DNA from: a bacterium
GTDB taxonomy: Bacteria > Desulfobacterota > Binatia > UBA12015
Assembly: GCA_029976905.1 (NCBI GenBank)
Contig: JAPOLW010000207.1
Location: forward strand, 1-6,700
Direction of reading: 5' to 3'
Length of the DNA stretch: 6,700 nucleotides
Shown: piece after piece, positions 1 to 4,975 of the stretch
How the letters are laid out: every line of letters starts with the position of its first letter
Numbering within the stretch: position 1 is the stretch's first letter
Made by a program: the position numbers and the translations under genes
The notes under the pieces: model-generated
What the model saw: the letters and a program-made list of their open reading frames with translations, nothing else
Databases searched by the model: none
Told to the model about the DNA's origin: nothing

Positions 1-358
1 GGGGATAGGTGAAGAGGGACACCCCGGGAACCTGCTTGATGTATCCCTCGGCCGATAGAAAGGCGATCGCGCCTCCGTCGAGACAGCCATTGAAGAACGC
101 CCACAACGTCAGATTGAGAAAGAGGTAGGGCAGGAAGGTCCGGGTGTCGACGCCGAAGACCCGCGCGAAGACGATGCCGATGACGCACGCCATCAGCAGC
201 GGCGACAACACCGCCCAGACCAGACCCAGCATCGTGGCCGTGTACCGTCTCACGAGATCCAGGCGCGCCAGTTGCCACGCGATCGCGATCGCGCGCCGAT
301 GCTCCTGGCGCAGGACGACGGCCGGCGAATCCACCCGCTCTGCGCCGACCGGACGCAT
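1..358 (-). CDS. ABC-2 type polysaccharide export permease (Wzm-like), N-terminal part, runs off the window
   Basis: Only the first 119 residues are visible; the gene continues beyond base 1. It reads as the transmembrane subunit of an ABC exporter for O-antigen or a similar glycan in the inner membrane. A polar N-terminus of about 35 residues leads into DLVRRYTATMLGLVWAVLSP (about 34-53), the usual Wzm entry motif of a basic amphipathic stretch followed by the first membrane helix (about 43-66). A second helix lies near 76-98, and then comes YIKQVPGV (106-113), a cytoplasmic-loop motif typical of the family. The ATG overlaps the glycosyltransferase stop by one base (TGATG) and has no clear Shine-Dalgarno, which suggests translational coupling. 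It differs clearly from the permease at 2573-3358, so it is not a recent duplicate. The matching ATPase would be expected just outside the window. The family call is strong; the substrate is unknown. Confidence 0.88.
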   Translation of the reverse strand, partial: MRPVGAERVDSPAVVLRQEHRRAIAIAWQLARLDLVRRYTATMLGLVWAVLSPLLMACVIGIVFARVFGVDTRTFLPYLFLNLTLWAFFNGCLDGGAIAFLSAEGYIKQVPGVSLFTYP

Positions 359-1332
359 CAGCAGAACCACCGCGCCACGGCCGCAGGTTCCCTGCGCCGA
401 CGGCCCTGGATCTGTCGGCGCTGCTTCCACGCACGCGGCCACAGCCGCACCACATCAGCCAGTGCCGGCAGCGAACTCCACTCGACGGTAAGACATCCCG
501 CCAGGACGAGGGCATCGCGCGCAACTCCAGAGAGGCCACAACGACGCCAGACCGCGCGGTCGGCGTTCTTGATGCGCATGAGAAAGCGGTTCTTGACCGA
601 GTGACGATTCAAGGCCGCGTCCACCCGACGACGGTTTTCGGGCAGGACGCGGCGCCGGTGGTAGCCCACGGCCCCGGGAACGTACAGACAGTCCCAGCCC
701 AGCAATTGCGCGCGCCAGGCAACGTCGGCGTCCTCCCGATAGGCGAAGAAGGCCTCGTCGAAGAACTCTCCGTCGATCGACACGTCCTCGATCATGTCGC
801 GTCGGTAGCACGCCGCCGCTCCACTCGCCCCGAAGACCGCTTCGACGCGATCGTACCCACCCGTGTCGACCCTCTCCGATCCGCGATCGAGATGTCGGAA
901 CGTGCGCTCGAAGACGATGCCGGTCGAGTCGAGGGTCGCCGGGTGGCGCGGGCTTCCGTCGGCCTCCGCTCGAAACAGCTTTCCGCACAGGGTGCCCAGG
1001 GGCGACGGTTGCTGCCGATAGGGCGCCAGCGCAGCCAGGAAGTCGGGTGCGAGGGTGACGTCGGGGTTCAGGGTCAGGGCCCAGGGGGCCGCGGCGCGAT
1101 GCAGGGCCTGATTCTGGGCCGCGGCAAACCCCCGGTTGTGTGCATTGCGCTCGAAGTGCGTCACCACGTCGTGACGACGGGCCACCTCGCCGCTCCCGTC
1201 CATCGAACCGTTGTCGATGACGATCACCTCGACCGGCGGCTCGGTCTGCGCGGCGAGCGCATCCAGGCAACGCGGCAGATCACGGGCGCTCTCGAAGGTC
1301 ACGATCGTGACGGAAACGCCCGGTCCTCCCAC
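358..1332 (-). CDS. glycosyltransferase family 2 (GT-A fold, rhamnosyltransferase-like)
   Basis: A 324-residue protein, probably a cytoplasmic enzyme that adds a sugar from a nucleotide-sugar donor to a growing lipid-linked surface glycan. The N-terminal GT-A strand VSVTIVTF (6-13) is followed by VIVIDNGSMDGS (36-47), NRGFAAAQNQAL (66-77) and NPDV (89-92). NPDV takes the place of the DXD motif, as in the RfbF/WsaE-like branch of GT2. Further on, FGASGAAACYRRDM (167-180) and the acidic ED pair in FAYREDADVAWRA (196-208) fit the acceptor/catalytic region. KNRFLMRIKNA near the C-terminus is also usual in this group. The GTG at 1332 is preferred because GGAG (1340-1343) sits 7 nt upstream. A GTG at 1338 would overlap the ATPase stop but is too close to that SD. 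An open frame continues upstream to 1941, but that part is antisense-style read-through inside the ATPase gene. Donor and linkage cannot be told from sequence. Confidence 0.93.
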   Translation of the reverse strand: MGGPGVSVTIVTFESARDLPRCLDALAAQTEPPVEVIVIDNGSMDGSGEVARRHDVVTHFERNAHNRGFAAAQNQALHRAAAPWALTLNPDVTLAPDFLAALAPYRQQPSPLGTLCGKLFRAEADGSPRHPATLDSTGIVFERTFRHLDRGSERVDTGGYDRVEAVFGASGAAACYRRDMIEDVSIDGEFFDEAFFAYREDADVAWRAQLLGWDCLYVPGAVGYHRRRVLPENRRRVDAALNRHSVKNRFLMRIKNADRAVWRRCGLSGVARDALVLAGCLTVEWSSLPALADVVRLWPRAWKQRRQIQGRRRREPAAVARWFC

Positions 1333-1334
1333 GC

Positions 1335-2573
1335 TCACTCTCCATCGCCGAGGCGCCGCGCCACCGTTTCGAGAGGTAGCGCCGCCACTCCGACAAAGGG
1401 TGGTCCCTCCCCGGGGACGACCTCGAGTAGCGCCGCCCGATCCCACCAGTCGTAGTTCGAATCGACGTGGGCATGTGCGCGGTGCAAGGCCAGACTCAAC
1501 GAATAGGTCCCCGGTCCCAGGGCAAGCGTCAATCGGAATTCGACCTCGAACCGATCTCCGGCAGCCCCCGCGACGTTGCCCGTCCCCGCGTGGAAGGTAT
1601 TGGACCCAAAGACGTCGGAGCCGAGACGATCGCGCACGACCAGACCCACGGTAGGGCGATCCATTGCTTCGTTCAGACGCAGGCGACAGCGAATGGTGGC
1701 CGGGGCTCCGACCGCAAAGAGCCGCGCCGGCCGACCGGCGCCATCCTCCACGACGACCGACAGGATCTCCGCCTCCCTCGATCCCGAGCGCGTCGTCGCG
1801 CGCCCTTCGGCATCGACGTGCTGCTCGATCGCCGCGTGTTCTTCGCGCTGCGCGATACGCGCGTTGTAGTAGTCGAAGACGGTGTCCGGCGGGCCATCCC
1901 GAACCACCCGTCCCCCCTCGAGCAGCAGGGCCCGGTCGCACAACGACTTCACGGCTCCGGGGTCGTGCGTGACGAAGAGCAGCGTCGTCCCTTCTTCCCG
2001 AAACGTACGGATACGGCTCATCGACTTGTGCTGGAAGTAGATGTCACCCACCGAGAGCGCCTCGTCGACCATGAGAACGTCGGGCCGCACCGCCGTGGCC
2101 GCACTGAAGGCGAGTCGGACCTGCATCCCGGTCGAGTAGGTGCGCACGGGCTGATCCATGTGGGAACCCAATTCCGAGAACTCCTGGATCCACGGAAGGA
2201 TCCGGGGGATCTCGGCTTCGGCGATCCCGAGCAGGCGGCACGCGAGCGCGGCATTCTGCCAGCCATCGAATTCCGGGTGGATCCCGAGGCCGAGCTCGAG
2301 AAGCGCTGCCACCCGGCCCTGCACCTCGAAGGTCCCCTCGGTGGGCGTCGTCGTCCCGGAGAAGATCCGCAACAAGGTACTCTTTCCGGCCCCGTTCATG
2401 CCGATGACCCCGACCGACTCGCCCTCGCGGACCTCGAAGGAGATGTCACGCAGCGCCCACTCCGAGCGGTGCCGCACCCGACGTCCGCGCGACAGCCATT
2501 CCCACAGTTGATCGCGGGAGCGACGATAAACGCGATACTTCTTCCCCAGCCCGCGGGCGACGATCCGGCCCAT
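1335..2573 (-). CDS. wzt: O-antigen/polysaccharide ABC exporter ATPase with C-terminal glycan-binding domain (Wzt-type)
   Basis: A 412-residue nucleotide-binding subunit that would power export of a lipid-linked polysaccharide with the permease encoded just upstream. The ATPase domain (about 1-240) is complete: Walker A GMNGAGKST (58-66), signature YSTGMQVRLAFS (146-157, the usual Wzt/TagH variant of LSGGQ), Walker B VLMVDEALSVGD (166-177) and switch histidine VTHD (H203). A polar linker follows. Residues about 265-412 match the Wzt C-terminal beta-sandwich, with PTVGLVVRDRLGSDVFGSNT (308-327) and a later GTYSLSLAL (355-363). In characterised Wzt proteins this domain recognises the modified non-reducing end of the glycan, so the exported chain probably carries a terminal cap. 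The ATG at 2573 overlaps the permease stop by one base (TGATG). The upstream extension to 2684 is low-complexity read-through inside the permease gene and was rejected. Confidence 0.95.
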   Translation of the reverse strand: MGRIVARGLGKKYRVYRRSRDQLWEWLSRGRRVRHRSEWALRDISFEVREGESVGVIGMNGAGKSTLLRIFSGTTTPTEGTFEVQGRVAALLELGLGIHPEFDGWQNAALACRLLGIAEAEIPRILPWIQEFSELGSHMDQPVRTYSTGMQVRLAFSAATAVRPDVLMVDEALSVGDIYFQHKSMSRIRTFREEGTTLLFVTHDPGAVKSLCDRALLLEGGRVVRDGPPDTVFDYYNARIAQREEHAAIEQHVDAEGRATTRSGSREAEILSVVVEDGAGRPARLFAVGAPATIRCRLRLNEAMDRPTVGLVVRDRLGSDVFGSNTFHAGTGNVAGAAGDRFEVEFRLTLALGPGTYSLSLALHRAHAHVDSNYDWWDRAALLEVVPGEGPPFVGVAALPLETVARRLGDGE

Positions 2574-3358
2574 CAGAGGAAATCCGCCATTTCCCCGGCC
2601 AGGCGCCGGAAGACGAGCCGTCCGACCAGGAGGGCCGCGACCGCCAGAAGCACGTGGGGAAGAAGGTCGCCGATCGCAGGCCAACGTCCGAAGAGCAGGA
2701 TGCCCTGATACCCGTCGATGATCGCGGTCATCGGGTTGAGGGAGATGAGGGTGCGGGCGCGCTCCCCGAGGATGGAGAGCGGGTAGACGATCGGGGTGAA
2801 CCAGAACCAGAATTGCAGGAGGATGCCGACGACGTGACCGACGTCACGGAAGAAGACGTTCACTACGCCCAGGGCCACCCCGAATCCCACGGCCATCGCC
2901 TGTTGCAGGAGAAGCAGAGGCACGAAGGCCAGAAGCGAGGTTCCCGGGAAGCGGCCAAGAGCCAGCATCACGAGCAGGAGGAGTGCGAAGACGATCAGGA
3001 AATTCAACAGCGACGAGGCGGCGAGGATGAGAGGCAACGACGCACGCGGAAAGGTCATCTTTTTGAGCAGGTTGCCCTGGTCGACAAAGACGGCCGTACA
3101 GCGCTGCAAGGTCTCGGTGAACATCGTCCAGGGCAGCAGGCCGGCGCACAGAAAGAAGCCGTAGCTCGAACCGTCGTCGACCCCCGGCAGGCGATTGCGC
3201 ATCACCTGGCCAAAGATGACCGTGTAGATGAAGATCATCGCAAGCGGATTGAGGACCGCCCACGCGGCCCCGAGCGCAGAGCCCAGGTAGCGAGCCTGGA
3301 ACTCGCGCCCGACCATGCTCACCACGAAGCTCCGGTAGCGCCAAAGACGTTCCAGCAT
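2573..3358 (-). CDS. wzm: ABC-2 type polysaccharide export permease (Wzm-type)
   Basis: A 261-residue integral inner-membrane protein, the usual Wzm length. It should pair with the Wzt-type ATPase that follows to translocate undecaprenyl-linked glycan. About six hydrophobic helices are seen near residues 30-50, 66-86, 107-135, 139-165, 177-195 and 230-250. Family motifs include REFQARYLGSALGAAWAVLN (18-37), GLLPWTMF (73-80), NLLKKMTFPRASLPL (96-110), VFFRDVGHVVGILLQ (168-182), FTPIVYP (187-193) and LNPM (207-210). The ATG start is supported by GAGGAG (plus-strand 3363-3368) four bases upstream. This is the first gene of the minus-strand operon visible here and overlaps the ATPase by one base. 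A long open frame on the opposite strand (2654-3397) is extremely charged and is a shadow. Confidence 0.95.
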   Translation of the reverse strand: MLERLWRYRSFVVSMVGREFQARYLGSALGAAWAVLNPLAMIFIYTVIFGQVMRNRLPGVDDGSSYGFFLCAGLLPWTMFTETLQRCTAVFVDQGNLLKKMTFPRASLPLILAASSLLNFLIVFALLLLVMLALGRFPGTSLLAFVPLLLLQQAMAVGFGVALGVVNVFFRDVGHVVGILLQFWFWFTPIVYPLSILGERARTLISLNPMTAIIDGYQGILLFGRWPAIGDLLPHVLLAVAALLVGRLVFRRLAGEMADFL

Positions 3359-3362
3359 CAGG

Positions 3363-3368
3363 CTCCTC
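3363..3368 (-). promoter_or_regulatory. Shine-Dalgarno of the exporter operon's first gene
   Basis: On the minus strand GAGGAG lies four bases before the ATG at 3358. It is the strongest ribosome-binding site in the operon and fixes the start of the first permease. The ATPase and the second permease lack a comparable site and depend on stop/start overlaps. Confidence 0.75.
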
Positions 3369-3449
3369 GCGCGCTAGCAAATCCGTCCCCAGAGTGAAAA
3401 CGAGGCCCACCGGGCCGCGGGGACGGGTCGCGGGAGGTCGGAGGCAGCG

Positions 3450-3466
3450 GCGCCCCGGGGGGGCGC
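3450..3466 (-). terminator. GC hairpin downstream of tRNA-Val (weak terminator candidate)
   Basis: A perfect 7-bp inverted repeat (GCGCCCC / GGGGCGC) with a 3-nt loop lies 16 bases past the tRNA 3' end in the direction of tRNA transcription. There is no T-run after it, so it is not a classical intrinsic terminator. It could stop or pause the tRNA transcript, mark a processing boundary, or be chance in GC-rich DNA. Confidence 0.3.
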
Positions 3467-3482
3467 GAGCACGAGTCGGGAG

Positions 3483-3556
3483 TGGTCGCACAGGGACTCG
3501 AACCCCGGACCTCCTGCATGTGAGGCAGGCGCTCTAACCAGCTGAGCTATGCGACC
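3483..3556 (-). tRNA. tRNA-Val (anticodon CAC)
   Basis: A complete 74-nt cloverleaf on the minus strand. The acceptor stem GGTCGCA/TGCGACC pairs fully; the D-stem is GCTC/GAGC with loop AGCTGGTTA; the anticodon stem is CCTGC/GCAGG with loop CTCACAT. This gives anticodon CAC (plus-strand 3520-3522), reading GUG valine codons. The T-arm is CGGGG-TTCGAGT-CCCTG with one G-U pair, and the discriminator base is A. CCA is not encoded: the next genomic bases are CT, so the 3' end needs CCA-adding enzyme. The gene stands alone, with its 3' end facing the polysaccharide export operon 124 bp away. Confidence 0.96.
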
Positions 3557-3572
3557 CCGATCTCCTGTGGGT

Positions 3573-3584
3573 CCTGCTAGCAGG
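3573..3584. repeat. 12-bp perfect palindrome upstream of tRNA-Val
   Basis: CCTGCTAGCAGG reads the same on both strands and lies about 16 bases upstream of the tRNA 5' end. Its core GCTAGC occurs again at 3373-3378, ahead of the exporter operon. It may be an operator or part of the tRNA promoter; no factor can be named. Confidence 0.4.
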
Positions 3585-3602
3585 GCCCGTCGCGGCACGA
3601 AA

Positions 3603-3616
3603 GGGCCCCGGGGCCC
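3603..3616. repeat. 14-bp perfect GC palindrome in the divergent spacer
   Basis: GGGCCCCGGGGCCC is a perfect palindrome. On the minus strand it is followed by TTTCG, too short a T-stretch for an intrinsic terminator. It is compatible with a small hairpin or a protein site upstream of the tRNA promoter region. Confidence 0.35.
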
Positions 3617-3662
3617 GTCGACGAACGCAGACCCGGCATCGGCCGCTGACGCGGGGCCGATG

Positions 3663-3689
3663 CCCCCTCCCTCCCGCCCGCCCCCCCCC
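3663..3689 (-). other. G-quadruplex motif (G-rich on minus strand)
   Basis: On the plus strand five C-tracts (5, 3, 3, 3 and 9 bases) are separated by single bases T, T, G, G. The minus strand therefore carries five G-tracts of at least three with 1-nt loops, the arrangement known to give the most stable quadruplexes. The complementary strand could form an i-motif. It lies between the divergent tRNA-Val and CNNM genes, 97 bases before the CNNM ATG and about 106 bases upstream of the tRNA 5' end. The motif is seen directly; a regulatory effect is inference. Confidence 0.7.
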
Positions 3690-3701
3690 GGGACGGCCAG
3701 A

Positions 3702-3717
3702 TCCGGCGCGCGCCGGA
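3702..3717. repeat. 16-bp perfect palindrome upstream of the CNNM gene
   Basis: TCCGGCGCGCGCCGGA is a perfect palindrome 69 bases before the CNNM start codon. It could be an operator or an RNA hairpin in a long leader. Alternating CG bases make chance palindromes more likely in DNA of this composition. I see no convincing -35/-10 pair between it and the gene. Confidence 0.35.
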
Positions 3718-3786
3718 GTCGGTAGCCGGGTTGCGCCCAGTCATGGTAAGTCGCCGGGACGAGATGGATCGGATACGGGGAAGCCA

Positions 3787-4869
3787 ATGAACGCGGACGC
3801 CTGGCTGCTCGTCCTCTACGTCGGGGCCGCTCTCTCCATTTCGTTCCTGGCCTCCCTTCTCGAAGCGACCCTGCTCTCCGTCCGGATCTCGGAACTCGAG
3901 CCCCGCGCGAAGGCGGGAAACCGGGGCGCCGCCCTTCTCCTCGACCTCAAGCAACACCGTGTCGACGATGCCATCTCGGCCATCCTCACGATGAACACGA
4001 TCGCGCAGACGCTCGGCGCGGCCCTGGCCGGCGCCCAGGCGGCGCGCGTCTTCGGGAGCGCCCGCGTCGGCATCTTCTCGGGGGCGCTGACGCTGCTGGT
4101 TCTGGTCTGCACCGAGATCATCCCCAAGACCCTGGGCACGGTCTATGCGCCGCAACTCGTCGGCATCGTCGGCCGCATCATTCAGGCCCTGACGTGGATC
4201 CTCGCTCCCATCCTCTACGGGACCCGCTTCATCACCCGTCTCATCGCGCCGGGCGGCACCCCGCCGATCTCGCGCGGCGAGCTCAGTGTCCTCGTCGGTA
4301 TGGCCGCCCGCGAGGGCGCCATCCGACTGCAGGAATCCCAGGTCTTCGAGAACGTTCTGGAGCTGGAGAAGATCAAGGTCGAGGACGTGATGACGCCCCG
4401 CACCGTCGTCATCATGCTCCCGGCTACCTCGACCCTGGGCGAGTTGGTCGACGACACCGAGACCAGCTCGGTCTCGCGGATCCCGATCTTCTCCGAGCAC
4501 CGCGATCGCGTGATCGGGTATTGCGTCCAGCGCGAGGCGCTCCTGGCGGCCGCCCGCGGGTCGAACCCCGCGACGCCGCTGTCCGAGTTCAAGCGCGACG
4601 TCACCTTCATTCCCGAGAGCGCGACCCTGGCCCGGGCCCTCCGGCACTTCCTGGAGCAGGGCGAACACCTCGCCATGGCCGTCGACGAATTCGGGGGCGT
4701 GAGCGGCCTGGTGACGCTCGAGGACCTCGTCGAGACCATTCTCGGCGTCGAGATCGTGGACGAATCCGACCGCGTCGCCGACCTGCGCCACCTCGCCACC
4801 GAACTCCGCGACCGGCGGCTCGCGCGCCGGCAGGCGCGCCTCGCCGGCTCCAGCGCGACCGGTTCCTGA
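3787..4869 (+). CDS. CNNM/CorC-family membrane protein (DUF21 plus CBS pair), putative Mg2+ transporter
   Basis: A 360-residue inner-membrane protein. Residues about 5-155 form the DUF21/CNNM transmembrane domain: hydrophobic segments near 6-30, 62-85, 95-115 and 122-145, with conserved SLLEATLLSVR (23-33), TMNTIAQTLG (68-77, Asn70) and TEIIPKTLG (109-117, the ExxPK hallmark). The linker EGAIRLQESQVFENVLELE (176-194) leads into VEDVMTPR (198-205), the start of a CBS pair reaching about residue 325, with EFGGVSGLVTLEDLVETILG in its second half. Characterised CorC/CNNM proteins export Mg2+ coupled to Na+ and sense nucleotide through the CBS pair; that role is inferred here. The protein ends soon after the CBS pair with an Arg-rich tail and lacks the C-terminal CorC_HlyC domain of longer relatives. 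The ATG is preceded by GGGGAA (3777-3782), a modest SD. Many such proteins are labelled hemolysin family, but nothing here indicates a toxin. Confidence 0.92.
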   Translation: MNADAWLLVLYVGAALSISFLASLLEATLLSVRISELEPRAKAGNRGAALLLDLKQHRVDDAISAILTMNTIAQTLGAALAGAQAARVFGSARVGIFSGALTLLVLVCTEIIPKTLGTVYAPQLVGIVGRIIQALTWILAPILYGTRFITRLIAPGGTPPISRGELSVLVGMAAREGAIRLQESQVFENVLELEKIKVEDVMTPRTVVIMLPATSTLGELVDDTETSSVSRIPIFSEHRDRVIGYCVQREALLAAARGSNPATPLSEFKRDVTFIPESATLARALRHFLEQGEHLAMAVDEFGGVSGLVTLEDLVETILGVEIVDESDRVADLRHLATELRDRRLARRQARLAGSSATGS

Positions 4870-4896
4870 AAGAAGGGGCCATCGCCCGCAAAACGC

Positions 4897-4915
4897 GCTC
4901 CCGTTTGACAGGAGC
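4897..4915. repeat. inverted repeat enclosing the -35 box of the DGQHR promoter
   Basis: GCTCC (4897-4901) and GGAGC (4911-4915) are inverted around a 9-nt spacer that contains the TTGACA box. The placement would suit an operator whose occupancy blocks RNA polymerase. The arms are short, so chance is possible. Confidence 0.4.
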
Positions 4916-4933
4916 CCCGGGTCGCCCGATAGT
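4905..4933 (+). promoter_or_regulatory. sigma70-type promoter of the DGQHR gene
   Basis: A perfect -35 box TTGACA (4905-4910), an optimal 17-nt spacer and a 4-of-6 -10 box GATAGT (4928-4933) lie 42 bases upstream of the ATG at 4976. The expected transcription start is near 4940, giving a leader of about 35 nt. This is by far the best promoter match I found in the window, and it implies that the DGQHR gene is transcribed independently of the CNNM gene. Confidence 0.75.
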
Positions 4934-4942
4934 CGCGCCGTT

Positions 4943-4960
4943 CGCGGAGATCCATCCGCG
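4943..4960. repeat. inverted repeat in the DGQHR leader
   Basis: CGCGGA (4943-4948) and TCCGCG (4955-4960) are perfectly inverted around a 6-nt loop. They fill the first part of the predicted leader, ending just before the Shine-Dalgarno. It could be a DNA operator just downstream of the start of transcription or an RNA hairpin affecting ribosome access. Confidence 0.4.
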
Positions 4961-4962
4961 CC

Positions 4963-4967
4963 GGAGG
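4963..4967 (+). promoter_or_regulatory. Shine-Dalgarno of the DGQHR gene
   Basis: GGAGG lies 8 nt before the ATG at 4976. It is a strong ribosome-binding site that fixes the start codon. Confidence 0.8.
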
Positions 4968-4975
4968 CATTCCCG

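Noticed and set aside
1339..1941. Upstream extension of the glycosyltransferase frame
   Set aside because: The extra 200 residues overlap the C-terminal domain of the ATPase in another frame and lack homology-like features. The family's N-terminal strand begins only a few residues after the start at 1332.
1467..2708. 413-aa plus-strand open frame opposite the Wzt ATPase
   Set aside because: No motif, biased composition, and mirror of a gene with all ABC ATPase motifs.
3603..3616. Intrinsic terminator at the GC palindrome
   Set aside because: Only three T residues follow on the minus strand, and no gene ends nearby in that direction.
3731..3760. Promoter for the CNNM gene starting at TTGCGC (3731)
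   Set aside because: No acceptable -10 box occurs 16-18 nt downstream, so I did not call it.
3577..4791. 404-aa open frame on the minus strand opposite the CNNM gene
   Set aside because: Highly charged, Asp/Arg/Gly-rich composition with no domain, and antisense to a well-supported membrane protein.
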